Counted from the first letter of the stretch, positions 38,002 to 47,315 are shown. The stretch is DNA of 64,000 nucleotides from Aliivibrio sp. 1S175 (GCF_001690985.1 NZ_MAJS01000024.1:97657-161656), one strand, 5' to 3'. The notes: generated by a model from the sequence alone, not told the origin. Translations and numbers: made by a program.

Positions 38002-39207
38002 ATGCCACATAACAAAAAGTCATTTTTGTTTATTTTTACCGCCTTTATTACAGGGCTTTGTAGTGCGTTTTTTTACCCACTATCAAGTCTATTCATTGTA
38101 GAGGAGCTGGGCGCGTCACCAATGATGTTAAGTCTGTATATGACACTTGCTGTCAGCAGTTCAGTGATCGTATCTCACTTTATTGCAAAACGTTCAGACA
38201 CGCATTGGAACCGTAAAACTATCCTTATCACCTCATTAGCAAGCTACTTAATTTTAGTCGCTAGTTTTACCGTTATTCGAGACTATTGGTTAGCCGTTGC
38301 GATAGCTGTTGGGTTTGGCAGTATTAGTGGGGCTTCTTTCGGCCAACTGTTTGCATTAGGCCGTGAATATGGCGACAGACACGTTGCTAATAGCACCAGT
38401 TTTTTAGCAACAATGCGAGCAGGTCTTGCCATTGCTTGGGTATTTGGTCCTCCCGCTGCATTTATGCTTAAAGCACAATTTGGATTTAGTGCTACATTTG
38501 CGGTGTCTGCCATAACTGTATCTATCGCTATATTCATCGTCGCTAAATTCATTCCCGATAATGTGGTAACAAAAGAAGAACGAACGGCGGCAACGGTTGA
38601 GAATAAACCGTTAGGACGCATGGTTGTATTTTATTGCTTTATTATTGTGTGTGCTTTTTCTGCCAATAATTTATACATCACCAGTATGCCTTTGTATCTT
38701 TCACAAGAGCTGCAAGTTGATGTGAGTTGGTTAGGCTTAATGTTTGGTATGGCGGCAGCTTTTGAAATTCCGGTTATGCTTGGAGCAGGTAAAATGGCAG
38801 AAAAACTAGGCACAACCAGAGTAATGACGCTTGGTGTCTTATCTGGTGCCATGTTCTTTCTTGTTATGTTATCAACCACCAGTTTTACAGGCATGTTGAT
38901 TGCCCAAGTACTTAATGGATTCTTCATTGGTGTGTGTGCAACGTTAGGAATGGTCGCACTGCAAGACATGATGAAAGACCGATTAGGCACGGCCTCTACC
39001 CTTTTCTCAAACATGTTGAACATCAGTGTCTTGGTATCAAGCGTGATGGTGGGTGTAGTGGGTGAGTTATACAACTACTACAGCGCACTGTATTTATGCT
39101 TTGTTGGTGCTGTTATAGCTGCTGTGTTGCTGATTGTGTTTGAGATGCTAGAGAAGAAGCAGAAGGTAGTGATTGAAGGCCAATGCGCGGTGGCTGGAGA
39201 GGTGTAG
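38002..39207 (+). CDS. SetA-like sugar efflux MFS transporter
   Basis: The 401-residue, twelve-span protein matches the SET family (FFYPLSSLFIVEELGASP near span 1, GREYGDRHVANSTSFLATMR in the central part). Family members export glucose, lactose or analogues and relieve sugar-phosphate stress. The nearby uhp and mng genes make sugar-related export plausible. It is divergent from the AraC gene, its likely regulator. Confidence 0.87.
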   Translation: MPHNKKSFLFIFTAFITGLCSAFFYPLSSLFIVEELGASPMMLSLYMTLAVSSSVIVSHFIAKRSDTHWNRKTILITSLASYLILVASFTVIRDYWLAVAIAVGFGSISGASFGQLFALGREYGDRHVANSTSFLATMRAGLAIAWVFGPPAAFMLKAQFGFSATFAVSAITVSIAIFIVAKFIPDNVVTKEERTAATVENKPLGRMVVFYCFIIVCAFSANNLYITSMPLYLSQELQVDVSWLGLMFGMAAAFEIPVMLGAGKMAEKLGTTRVMTLGVLSGAMFFLVMLSTTSFTGMLIAQVLNGFFIGVCATLGMVALQDMMKDRLGTASTLFSNMLNISVLVSSVMVGVVGELYNYYSALYLCFVGAVIAAVLLIVFEMLEKKQKVVIEGQCAVAGEV

Positions 39208-39221
39208 GGTTAACATTATGT

Positions 39222-39265
39222 AAGCTTCGGGGTAATAGCTAACCTGCCACTACCCCAAAATAGCT
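39222..39265. repeat. GGGGTA/TACCCC intergenic repeat, copy 1
   Basis: AAGCTTCGGGGTAATA...ACTACCCCAAAATAGCTT forms a hairpin with GGGGTA/TACCCC and outer AAGCT/AGCTT arms. A second copy with the same TTCGGGGTAATA and TACCCCAAAATA ends lies at 47715-47758. Confidence 0.6.
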
Positions 39266-39355
39266 TAGAGTTGTTATCCACTAAAAATGGAACACCTCCT
39301 CATACTCCACTTGCAAAATTAACAACAAACGATAGTCAAATTTGAAGAATTTTGT

Positions 39356-40546
39356 TTACGCTAATTTAAGCGCTTCGCATTTTTCTTCATTACGACGGTC
39401 TAGTCGACCACTATAACGAGTGAGAGCTAGTGCAATAAGAACAATAACAGCGCCAACCCATGGCGTATGCATAAGTCCTGCTTTCGCAACAATCAAGCCG
39501 CCTCCCCAAGAACCAAGAGCAATACCCACATTAAAAGCAGCAATATTAAGTCCAGAAGCTACATCAACAGCATCAGGAGTGTGTTTCTCTGCTAGTTTTA
39601 CGACATACACTTGCAGTCCTGGAACATTACCAAAGGCAAACGCTCCCCAAACTAAGATAGTCGCCACCGCTGCAATAGGGTGAACTGCAGTAAAATTAAA
39701 TACGACTAAGATAGCAGCTAAACCTGAAAAAATGATAGTCAGCGCTTTGATTGGACCAATTTTATCCGCCATTTTCCCACCAAAAATGTTACCAACAGCG
39801 ACAGAAACACCATACACCAACATAATTAAACTGATAGCGCTAGGGTTGAACCCTGACACTTGCTCTAAAATAGGGGCAAGGAACGTAAATGCAGTAAATG
39901 TACCACCGTAGCCTAATGCCGTGATGGCATAGACCAATAATAATCGGGGTTGTGTTAGTACCTTCAGTTGTGAAGATAGTTTTGACGCTGGAGGTTGTTT
40001 AAGGTTATTCGGTACTAAGAAAGCACTACCAATTAACGCGACTAAACCTAAAACGGCCACAATAAGGAACGTTGACTGCCAACCAAAAGCTTGACCGATA
40101 TAAGTACCAAGTGGAACACCAGTGACTAATGCTACAGTTAAACCTGTAAACATAATAGCAATGGCACTGGCCGCCTTTTCTTTAGAAACTAAACCTGTAG
40201 CTATAGTTGAACCAATAGAGAAGAACACACCATGTGCTAAACCCGTCAAAATTCGGGCTGCGATTAAGGTGCTATAGCTAGGAGCTTGCCATGCGAGTAG
40301 GTTACCTGCGACAAAAAGAGACATGACGCTTAGTAATACGTGCTTTCGATTCCATTTACCCGTAAGCGCAGTTAAAACTGGCGCGCCAATGGCAACACCA
40401 AGGGCGTAAAGACTAACTAAAAGCCCTGCGGATGGTAAAGAGACGTTTAAGTCGGTAGCCATTGTTGGAAGCAACCCAACAATAACAAATTCTGTTGTTC
40501 CTATAGCAAAGGCGCTGAGCGTCAATGCAAGAAGTGCTAAGGGCAT
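39356..40546 (-). CDS. MFS transporter, YdhP/AraJ-like
   Basis: A 396-residue twelve-span facilitator of the drug/arabinose efflux branch (FAIGTTEFVIVGLLPTMA in span 1, TGLAHGVFFSIGSTIATGL in span 4-5). It is divergent from the LysR gene at 40733. E. coli YdhP has the same architecture and a LysR neighbour. Substrate unknown. Confidence 0.88.
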   Translation of the reverse strand: MPLALLALTLSAFAIGTTEFVIVGLLPTMATDLNVSLPSAGLLVSLYALGVAIGAPVLTALTGKWNRKHVLLSVMSLFVAGNLLAWQAPSYSTLIAARILTGLAHGVFFSIGSTIATGLVSKEKAASAIAIMFTGLTVALVTGVPLGTYIGQAFGWQSTFLIVAVLGLVALIGSAFLVPNNLKQPPASKLSSQLKVLTQPRLLLVYAITALGYGGTFTAFTFLAPILEQVSGFNPSAISLIMLVYGVSVAVGNIFGGKMADKIGPIKALTIIFSGLAAILVVFNFTAVHPIAAVATILVWGAFAFGNVPGLQVYVVKLAEKHTPDAVDVASGLNIAAFNVGIALGSWGGGLIVAKAGLMHTPWVGAVIVLIALALTRYSGRLDRRNEEKCEALKLA

Positions 40547-40732
40547 AATTTACTCACTTATATTTAGTATTATATAGAGCGATATGAGGTGAAGTTGATT
40601 ACCTGTAATACCGCGATCTGTTTCAATGAAGGCATTATGCTTGGAACAATAGTTGAGAAAAATAGAGGCTTTAACAAAAGATATTTGTTATATATGCAAT
40701 AAAAGACAGTAAAAAACAGAAAAAGGAATGAT

Positions 40733-41614
40733 ATGAGAACTCGGTCTGACGATTTAGAAATATTGTTGACGGTAGTCGATAGTGGCGGATTTACGGCAGC
40801 TGCAGAGGCATTAGATATTCAAGTTGCTCGTGTATCAAGAGCGGTGAGTAAGGTAGAAAAACAACTTGGGGTCTCGATTCTTAACCGAACAACTAGGCGA
40901 GTAGAGTTAACGGACGAAGGGCGTCAATTTGTAGAGTCGGTACGAGTTGGATTAATTAAGATCCAACTAGCAGAGGAAGAGATCATCACTCGCGGCGAGT
41001 TACCAAGAGGGCGCTTACGAGTAGATGCGGCCAGTCCATTTGTTTTCCATCAGCTCATACCTCTAATACAAGCATTTAACCAAGAATACCCACATATCGA
41101 TTTGGAACTCACTTCTAATGAAGGTTTTGTTGACCTATTGGAAAAGAAAACCGACTTAGCGATTAGGATTGGTGATCTCAATGACTCGACACTTCATGCT
41201 CGATTACTTGGACGCAGTTTATTATATATTGTTGCTACGCCTGATTATTTATCACATAGGGGGATTCCAAAGAAATGCAGTGATTTAGTTAAGCATGACA
41301 CAATTGGATTCGCAGGGCCTAAAATTCTCAATGTCTGGCCTTTGAAAGGTTTTGAATCGTTAAATCCCATACTGACATCGAGTAATGGAGAAACGGTTCG
41401 ACAACTAACTTTAGCTGGTAATGGTATCGCTTGTTTATCAGGTTTTATGGTTAAGAAAGATATTGAAGAAGGACGGTTAATTACGCTATTAGAGAGTGAG
41501 AAGCTGACAAATACAGGGAGAGAACAAATTAATGCGGTGTTCTATAAATCATCATCTGTTGCAAAACGTATCTCAGCATTTATTGATTTTATTCAACCTA
41601 AGTTAACACTATAG
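40733..41614 (+). CDS. LysR-family regulator (YafC-like)
   Basis: A 293-residue LysR protein with typical DNA-binding region (LEILLTVVDSGGFTAAAEAL, ARVSRAVSKVEKQLGVSILN) and complete effector domain. An AAAAGGA site precedes ATG 40733. Divergent from the YdhP-like exporter, which it probably regulates. Confidence 0.88.
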   Translation: MRTRSDDLEILLTVVDSGGFTAAAEALDIQVARVSRAVSKVEKQLGVSILNRTTRRVELTDEGRQFVESVRVGLIKIQLAEEEIITRGELPRGRLRVDAASPFVFHQLIPLIQAFNQEYPHIDLELTSNEGFVDLLEKKTDLAIRIGDLNDSTLHARLLGRSLLYIVATPDYLSHRGIPKKCSDLVKHDTIGFAGPKILNVWPLKGFESLNPILTSSNGETVRQLTLAGNGIACLSGFMVKKDIEEGRLITLLESEKLTNTGREQINAVFYKSSSVAKRISAFIDFIQPKLTL

Positions 41615-41625
41615 TTCGATAATAT

Positions 41626-41700
41626 GAAACGAGAGATCCAACTTGCTTTCACTAACATATTCGTATCGCCAATAAGCGCCTCTCTCTGCTTCATCAAACT
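41626..41700 (-). pseudogene. Degenerate copy of the ugpC 3' end
   Basis: These 75 bases align with 41885-41959, the last codons and stop of ugpC, at most positions (shared CTTGCTT, CTAACA-ATT, CCAATAAGCGC, CATCAAAC). The stop codon equivalent is changed (TAG to TTG). It lies downstream of the operon terminator and has no other part of the gene, so it is the relic of a tandem duplication. Confidence 0.65.
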
Positions 41701-41733
41701 AAAAAATGCCAGTCAACTTAACTGACTGGCATT
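41701..41733 (-). terminator. Terminator of the ugp operon
   Basis: AATGCCAGTCA and TGACTGGCATT pair perfectly (11 bp) around a 7-nt loop. Read on the minus strand it is followed by six T (41701-41706 as A on plus). It is about 165 bp beyond the ugpC stop. Confidence 0.85.
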
Positions 41734-41849
41734 ACATTACCCACAATAGAGCGGTTGAATGTACGTCTCTTGTGTCACTAATGTCTATGGTTTCTACTAG
41801 TAATTGCATTGCGGTGGTTACGAGAAAAAATAAAGTCCTATTTTTGTTA

Positions 41850-41879
41850 AGCTCACTCTACCATCAGCTAAAGTGAGCT
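41850..41879 (-). other. Hairpin just after ugpC
   Basis: AGCTCACT (41850-41857) and AGTGAGCT (41872-41879) pair perfectly, 18 bp beyond the ugpC stop on the minus strand. No T-run; probably an mRNA end-stabilising element. Confidence 0.45.
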
Positions 41880-41896
41880 AATCTGAAACGAATGAT

Positions 41897-42979
41897 CTAG
41901 CTTGCTTGCGCTAACACATTGGTATCAGCCAATAAGCGCTTCCCCGCCTCATCAAACAAATGCAAGTGCTGCTTTGCAACGTTAAGCGTCAGTGATTCTT
42001 GAGTGGCAAAGTCTAACTCTGGCGTTAACGCGGTAAATGTTTTGCCTCCAACCAAACCATGAACTAACTGATTCGGCCCTAACGGTTCAACTGCTTGCAC
42101 ACTTAATGGAAAGCTTAACCCTGTATTTACTGGCTCTAACAAGGCGTGTTCAGGTCTAATTCCAAGCTGTATTGTCTGAGCAGGTAGATGGGCGTATTCA
42201 GCCAGAAACACACTTTGTTGATCAAACTTAATCACCCCATTCACAATTTCCGCTTGATGGAAGTTCATCGCAGGACTACCAATAAAACTCGCCACAAACG
42301 TACTTGCTGGTTGGTGATACACCTCAGATGGCGTGCCGATTTGCTCAATCTCACCTTGGTTTAGCACAATAATACGATCCGCCAAGGTCATCGCCTCCAC
42401 TTGATCATGAGTCACATACACACTGGTTACGCCTAGCTCTCGTTGCAGCTTTTTAATTTCTAAACGCATGTGGGCACGCAGTGAAGCATCTAGATTAGAT
42501 AATGGCTCATCAAACAAGAACAACTGTGGATCACGCACAATCGCACGTCCCATGGCAACACGTTGACGCTGACCACCTGATAACTTTGCAGGCTTGCGAT
42601 CTAAATACTCTGCAATTTTGAGTGTTTCAGCAACTTTTTTAATTTTTGATGTGATCGTAGCCTTATCAACACCTCGATTTTTTAACCCGTAGGCCAAATT
42701 CTCGTAAACCGTCATGTGCGGATATAACGCGTAGTTTTGGAATACCATAGCGATATCACGACTGGCAGGTTTTTCGGTATCAATACGACGATGATTCAAC
42801 TCAATTTCGCCACCAGTGATCGACTCTAACCCTGCGATAGAGCGCAAGATAGAGGATTTACCACAGCCCGACGGACCAACCAATACAATGAACTCACCTT
42901 GCTTAATATCAACAGAAACACCTTTTACCGCTTGGTGACCATTGTCGTAGGTTTTTACTAAATTTTTAAGTGCTAACAT
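41897..42979 (-). CDS. ugpC: sn-Glycerol-3-phosphate ABC transporter ATPase
   Basis: A 360-residue MalK/UgpC-type ATPase: Walker A GPSGCGKSS, signature LSGGQRQRVAMGRA, Walker B LFLFDEPLSNLD, and a C-terminal TOBE/MOP region (IQLGIRPEHALLEP). It powers the UgpAE permease. It is the last gene in B-A-E-C order, as in E. coli but without the phosphodiesterase gene ugpQ after it. The alternative, a general sugar ATPase, is less likely given its neighbours. Confidence 0.92.
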   Translation of the reverse strand: MLALKNLVKTYDNGHQAVKGVSVDIKQGEFIVLVGPSGCGKSSILRSIAGLESITGGEIELNHRRIDTEKPASRDIAMVFQNYALYPHMTVYENLAYGLKNRGVDKATITSKIKKVAETLKIAEYLDRKPAKLSGGQRQRVAMGRAIVRDPQLFLFDEPLSNLDASLRAHMRLEIKKLQRELGVTSVYVTHDQVEAMTLADRIIVLNQGEIEQIGTPSEVYHQPASTFVASFIGSPAMNFHQAEIVNGVIKFDQQSVFLAEYAHLPAQTIQLGIRPEHALLEPVNTGLSFPLSVQAVEPLGPNQLVHGLVGGKTFTALTPELDFATQESLTLNVAKQHLHLFDEAGKRLLADTNVLAQAS

Positions 42980-43038
42980 AGTCTATCTCTTCACAAATTA
43001 GGTATTGGCAATGCGGTTTCATAGCCGCATCAGCACGG

Positions 43039-43881
43039 TTATTTCTCGGTTTCAACAAGGCCTTTCACAAACCAACGCTGAAAAATAATAACCACTAAAA
43101 TCGGTGGCAACATGGCGAAGATAACCAGAGCAAAGGCTTGGTCGTAACGCGGTTGACTGCTTTGGCTTATGTCACTCAATAACTGCTTCACGCCCATCAC
43201 GATAGTGTTGTAACTTTCATCGGTGGTCATCATGATTGGCCATAAATATTGGTTCCAACCCACCACAAACATGATGATGAAAATCGCAGCGATCATAGTT
43301 TTTGATAACGGTAATAAAATATCGAGAAAAAAGCGAATTGGTCCCGCGTTATCAAGTTGCGCTGCTTCTAGTAATTCATTTGGGATAGTTCTAAAAAATT
43401 GACGAAAGAAAAACGTCGCTGTCGCTGAAGCTATTAGCGGTAAAATGAGCCCAGAAAAACTGTTTAACATCCCTAAGTTCGCAACCACCTCATAAGAAGG
43501 AATGATGCGCACTTCTAATGGCAACAATAGCGTGACAAATATCAGCCAAAACCACAGCGAAGCAAAAGGCATACGAAAATAGACCAAGGCATAAGCTGCC
43601 ATCATCGAAATAATGATCTTGCCAATGGCAAAGCCAAGTCCCATCACCATTGAGTTAATGATCATCGATTTTGCATTCACATCCGTACTAAAGCCGATGC
43701 TCTTGTCCCACACTTCACCGTAAACCTCAAAAAGGTTACCGCCCGGCCACCACTGCAATCCATCACTAATAATGGTGTTTGGGTTGTGGGTAGAGCTGGC
43801 GAAAATTAGCCAAATAGGGATGATCATAAAAAGCGCCCCTGCTATTAGGATCACATGATCGAACCATTGATTCTGTTTCAT
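43039..43881 (-). CDS. ugpE: sn-Glycerol-3-phosphate ABC permease E
   Basis: The 280-residue product (E. coli UgpE 281) has six spans and the EAA loop (ELLEAAQLDNAGPIRFF). Motifs LPLEVRIIPSYEV and WNQYLWPIMMT are UgpE-like. An upstream TTG at 43911 would add ten residues; ATG 43881 fits the family length. It is 14 bp from ugpA when measured from that longer start, and co-transcribed with it. Confidence 0.92.
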   Translation of the reverse strand: MKQNQWFDHVILIAGALFMIIPIWLIFASSTHNPNTIISDGLQWWPGGNLFEVYGEVWDKSIGFSTDVNAKSMIINSMVMGLGFAIGKIIISMMAAYALVYFRMPFASLWFWLIFVTLLLPLEVRIIPSYEVVANLGMLNSFSGLILPLIASATATFFFRQFFRTIPNELLEAAQLDNAGPIRFFLDILLPLSKTMIAAIFIIMFVVGWNQYLWPIMMTTDESYNTIVMGVKQLLSDISQSSQPRYDQAFALVIFAMLPPILVVIIFQRWFVKGLVETEK

Positions 43882-43925
43882 AATAAAATTCTCATCATTG
43901 CTGTGTACCAATACATCTCTTTGAA

Positions 43926-44807
43926 TTAATAGTGCACACGCTTTTCAATAAACTTAAATTGCACCCAAGTCAGCATTAAGACTAAAACCAGTAACACCAC
44001 CGATTGCGCCGCACTGCCACCAATGTCTGTCCCAATGAAGCCATCACGATAAATCTTATAAACCAATGAGGTCGTTCCCCCACCCGGACCGCCTGACGTT
44101 AAAGTATCGATAACGCCGAAGGTTTCAAAAAAGGCATAGGTTAAGTTGATGACTAATAAGAAAAAGCCTGTAGGAGCAAGCAGTGGAAAAGTAATAGTCC
44201 AGAAGCGACGGCGATCACTCTCGCAATCCAACATTGCCGCTTCATTCACCGCATAGGAAATAGACTGTAGCCCAGCAAGAAAGTAGATAAAGTTAACCGA
44301 GACTTGCTTCCACACCGAGACCAAAACCAAGGTTAACGTCGCATCAAAAGGACTGGTGTATAAGCTAAAATCCCAACCAAGACTGGCAAAAATATCGGTA
44401 AAAACACCAATATGAGGATTGAAAATAAAGCCGCCCATAATACCGGCCACCGCAGGAGCAACCGCATATACCCAAGTGAGCGTGATTTTATAAGCACTCT
44501 TACCATGCAAAATATTATTGGCTTTCACCGCCAGTAAAAGCGCGATGGCTAATGATAAAAATGACACAACAATGGCAAAGCCAACCGTAAAAAAGATCGA
44601 TCTTAAATACTCTGCCGAGCTAAAAATAATGTCGTAATTCTCTAAACCGACAAAGGTTGATGATAACCCCCAAGGGTCTTCTAGCATAAAGGAGAGATAA
44701 ACCGCTTCGGCTGCAGGATAGAAAAAGAACACCGCAATAATGGCGATTTGTGGCACTAAAAGCGCATAAGGTAATGCCGAGTGGGTAAATTGTTGTCGTT
44801 GTTCCAC
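43926..44807 (-). CDS. ugpA: sn-Glycerol-3-phosphate ABC permease A
   Basis: A 293-residue, six-span permease with an EAA loop (VNEAAMLDCESDRRRFWTIT) and UgpA motifs (SFMLEDPWGLSSTFVGLENY, TSGGPGGGTTSLVYKIYRDG). It pairs with UgpE. A terminator-like hairpin separates it from ugpB, so it is probably made in smaller amounts than the binding protein. Confidence 0.93.
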   Translation of the reverse strand: MEQRQQFTHSALPYALLVPQIAIIAVFFFYPAAEAVYLSFMLEDPWGLSSTFVGLENYDIIFSSAEYLRSIFFTVGFAIVVSFLSLAIALLLAVKANNILHGKSAYKITLTWVYAVAPAVAGIMGGFIFNPHIGVFTDIFASLGWDFSLYTSPFDATLTLVLVSVWKQVSVNFIYFLAGLQSISYAVNEAAMLDCESDRRRFWTITFPLLAPTGFFLLVINLTYAFFETFGVIDTLTSGGPGGGTTSLVYKIYRDGFIGTDIGGSAAQSVVLLVLVLMLTWVQFKFIEKRVHY

Positions 44808-44831
44808 TGTTATAACCTACTACATTAAAAA

Positions 44832-44871
44832 GAAAAAAATCACTGTGGCTAACCTAAATCAACCACAGTGA
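44832..44871 (-). terminator. Internal terminator between ugpB and ugpA
   Basis: TCACTGTGG (44840-44848) pairs with CCACAGTGA (44863-44871); on the minus strand seven T follow. Partial termination here would favour the binding-protein gene. Confidence 0.8.
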
Positions 44872-44878
44872 ACCCTTG

Positions 44879-46171
44879 TTATCGCACTGAGCGCGCGAAA
44901 CGGTTTAGCATCACTTGGCTTTCTTTATCGATATTGGCGAGTGCTTTTTCTACCGTAATTCGGTCTGCAAATACGTTATCAAACTCTCTATGCATTACCT
45001 CTTGGATTTGTGAGTAGAAACCTAAGCGGTAACCACGCGTCCATTCGCCACCCGGTAAGCTCAACTGTTTTACGCCTACTTCTGCATCTGGCTGTTCTTG
45101 GTAATAACCTGATTGTTTAGTCATGTTATAAGCGGCTTTGGTAACCGTCACATAACCCGTTGATTTATGCCAAAACATTTGTGTCTCAGGGCTTGTTAAA
45201 TAACTAAAAAAGGCTGCAACGGCTTGCTCTTCTTCTTTTGGCTTACCATCAATGGCAAATAACGCAGCGCCACCAATAAAGGTGCGACCGGCCTCTTTAT
45301 TGACTGATTTCCAATATGGTAGATACGTTGTACCTAACTCAAAATCAACACGGTTACGTAACCCACCAAACGAGCCTGATGATCCTAACCACATTGCTAC
45401 TTTTTGCTTCTCAAATGGTTGTTGGTTTGCATCCCAATCTGAGCCGTAATACTTGTAATACCCTTTGTCTGACCACTCTTTTAGCTTGTTAAAGTGCATT
45501 GCCATGTCTGGCGTATTAATCATGATGTTGGTCGCTGGCGCATCAAAGCCATTGTTTTTATTAGCAACAGGAAGGTTATGGCGAGACTTGAAGTTTTCGA
45601 ACATGATCCAAGGCGTTAAAGATTGTGAGAAAGTGGCGTAGCCTTGCGTTTTTAATTTTTTCGCGACTTGTTCTAGCTCTTCATAGGTTTTAGGCGCTTC
45701 GACCCCTGCTTTTGCAAGAATGTCTTTGTTGTAATAGAGCACTGGGGTTGAGCTATTGAATGGCATACCGATCATTTTTCCATTGCTGTCTGCGTAGAAG
45801 TTACGAACCCCTGCAATGTAGTCTTTGTTATTAAATGAATAACCAGATTGAACGAGAATATCTTCGACAGGTTTTGCAACCCCAGGGGCATTGATGATGG
45901 TTGCGGCACCCACATCGGCCACTTGCAGAATGTTCGGCGCTTGGTCGGCACGATAAGCGGCAATGCCTGCGGTGAGGGTTTCTACGTATGAGCCTTTAAA
46001 CACTGGGGTAATTTTGTATTCATCTTGTGACGCATTAAAATCACGAGCAATAGTATTGACTGTTTCGCCTAGCTGACCACTCATTGCATGCCACCACGTT
46101 ATGTTGGTTTCTGCCATGGTTGTCGTTGAAAGTAACGACGCTAGAACACCTGTTATCAATTGCTTTTTCAT
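44879..46171 (-). CDS. ugpB: sn-Glycerol-3-phosphate binding protein
   Basis: The 430-residue product (E. coli UgpB 438) has a signal peptide (MKKQLITGVLASLLSTTTMA) and UgpB signatures (ITWWHAMSGQLGETVN, GMPFNSSTPVLYYNKD, GYRLGFYSQIQEVMHREFDN). It captures glycerol-3-P and glycerophosphodiesters in the periplasm. ATG 46171 has an AGGGAA site and is chosen over 46219. It heads the operon and has a Pho box upstream. Confidence 0.94.
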   Translation of the reverse strand: MKKQLITGVLASLLSTTTMAETNITWWHAMSGQLGETVNTIARDFNASQDEYKITPVFKGSYVETLTAGIAAYRADQAPNILQVADVGAATIINAPGVAKPVEDILVQSGYSFNNKDYIAGVRNFYADSNGKMIGMPFNSSTPVLYYNKDILAKAGVEAPKTYEELEQVAKKLKTQGYATFSQSLTPWIMFENFKSRHNLPVANKNNGFDAPATNIMINTPDMAMHFNKLKEWSDKGYYKYYGSDWDANQQPFEKQKVAMWLGSSGSFGGLRNRVDFELGTTYLPYWKSVNKEAGRTFIGGAALFAIDGKPKEEEQAVAAFFSYLTSPETQMFWHKSTGYVTVTKAAYNMTKQSGYYQEQPDAEVGVKQLSLPGGEWTRGYRLGFYSQIQEVMHREFDNVFADRITVEKALANIDKESQVMLNRFARSVR

Positions 46172-46233
46172 CTTATTCCCTAATGATTTAGTATGAGTAA
46201 CCGTTAATGTGATGCTCATAGTAGGGATTGAAG

Positions 46234-46251
46234 ATGACAGTTATACTTCAG
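46234..46251 (-). promoter_or_regulatory. Pho box upstream of ugpB
   Basis: On the minus strand CTGAAGTATAACTGTCAT matches the PhoB consensus (CTGTCAT-A/T-rich-CTGTCAT) at 15 of 18 positions, about 60 bp before the ugpB start. PhoB control of ugp is established in E. coli; here it is inferred. Confidence 0.65.
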
Positions 46252-46293
46252 TTTTATTGTGTTCTTGTGATGATTTTGGGGTAATCTTGTTTA

Positions 46294-46854
46294 ATGCTCT
46301 CTATTTTTGGAATACAGAATCCGGTGAATAAAATAATAGAAACAATAGGTCACCCTTGGTTCGTACCGCTTATGATTTGTGGTTGGTTTTTCTTAGAAAC
46401 CACCAACACAACTTTTTACGGTTATTACCTCATGCTTGCCGTGGCTATTTTTGGTTATGCACTTGGTTGGTTAGTATTAACGCATTACAATGATATTCAG
46501 AAATTAAATCACAACAGTAAAGTTCGCCAACATCCGTTCTATATTTTTAAATACCGTTCTATCTATATGGTGCTTTGCATTGGCTTTGTTGGGGCGATTA
46601 ACATGCATGCCTTAATTGGCTCTCCTTTTATTATCAATACCCCTGTCATTGAAAAAGCACACCGTAGTGGCCGAAGCGCCTATTACACCATTACAGTACA
46701 ACCCGTTAATTACCCTCGGTTAGAACTACGAGTTAAAGAGAAATTTTGGCAGGAAATATCGATTGGTCAAAAGGTTGCATTAACCGCACAAAAAAATGTA
46801 CTAGGATTATCCGTAGTCGATAAGTATGAGCATATTGCAAAAATTCATAGATAA
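46294..46854 (+). CDS. Uncharacterised membrane protein (186 aa)
   Basis: The product has three hydrophobic spans (about residues 23-38, 42-62, 90-110) and a soluble C-terminal region of about 75 residues (RSGRSAYYTITVQPV, LRVKEKFWQEISIGQKVALT) that could form a small beta domain. A GTG at 46324 is an alternative start; neither has a strong ribosome binding site. It is divergent from ugpB. No family recognised. Confidence 0.65.
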   Translation: MLSIFGIQNPVNKIIETIGHPWFVPLMICGWFFLETTNTTFYGYYLMLAVAIFGYALGWLVLTHYNDIQKLNHNSKVRQHPFYIFKYRSIYMVLCIGFVGAINMHALIGSPFIINTPVIEKAHRSGRSAYYTITVQPVNYPRLELRVKEKFWQEISIGQKVALTAQKNVLGLSVVDKYEHIAKIHR

Positions 46855-46938
46855 ATAACCTATTCACACTTTATTCAACACCGTCGCCTAACAAGCGTCA
46901 CGCAATATTGGTTTTATCATAACCGTCTTCTGGGTTAT

Positions 46939-47148
46939 TTAGCGCGGCTTGTAATGCAATGCCTTAGAAGGTTTAAAAATCCATTTCTCGGTCATCTTTA
47001 AGTGGTTCGATTCAGACCAGTTTACTAATACCGTACGCGGTGAAACTTTCATTGTCGAGCCATCGAGTTTAAGCGTTGTTTGCTTTAAGGAGGTTAGCGA
47101 GATAGAGCGGGATTGGCTGAAAGGTATGGCTAATATACTCAAACTCAT
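46939..47148 (-). CDS. Small ORF 3 of a minus-strand trio (69 aa)
   Basis: The product is polar and basic with Ser/Thr/Lys-rich composition (SPRTVLVNWSESNHLKM, FKPSKALHYKPR) and no membrane span. It is third in a row of small minus-strand ORFs (47551 to 46939) behind the GTGACAC palindromes at 47570-47640. The opposite strand also has a 60-codon open frame without start, so coding status is uncertain. No family recognised. Confidence 0.35.
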   Translation of the reverse strand: MSLSILAIPFSQSRSISLTSLKQTTLKLDGSTMKVSPRTVLVNWSESNHLKMTEKWIFKPSKALHYKPR

Positions 47149-47176
47149 AGAATGTTAGTATAGGTTAAACAATAAA

Positions 47177-47311
47177 TTAAAGTAAATTCAAAGAATTAAA
47201 CCATTTCAATGGAACTTGTTGCGGAACGTGGCCGCAATAAGCACGTTGTTTGTGCTTTTTGCGCATGGTTATTGTCCCGCTTGCACACTTGCCTTGTTGC
47301 TCATTACCCAT
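47177..47311 (-). CDS. Small ORF 2 of a minus-strand trio (44 aa)
   Basis: ATG at 47311, four bases after the stop of the preceding frameshifted ORF, and TAA at 47177-47179. The product is basic with two cysteines and paired His (MRKKHKQRAYCGHVPQQVP, then LKWFNSLNLL), resembling a small nucleic-acid-binding or half zinc-finger peptide. The tight spacing to ORF 1 supports co-translation. No family recognised. Confidence 0.4.
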   Translation of the reverse strand: MGNEQQGKCASGTITMRKKHKQRAYCGHVPQQVPLKWFNSLNLL

Positions 47312-47315
47312 GCAA

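Noticed and set aside
38283..39074. Two 110-150 codon ORFs antisense to the SetA-like gene
   Set aside because: Shadows of the real transporter, rich in Asn, Thr and Pro, with no start signals.
46869..46895. GCCTAACAAGCG sequence resembling one end of an integron attC site
   Set aside because: No matching GTTRRRY partner or symmetric arms were found within a plausible distance, and no integrase or cassette array is present.
46950..47155. Plus-strand open frame ending in KGMANILKLIEC
   Set aside because: No start codon in the early part and no ribosome site; the minus-strand ORF has ATG and fits a row of small ORFs, though the choice is not certain.
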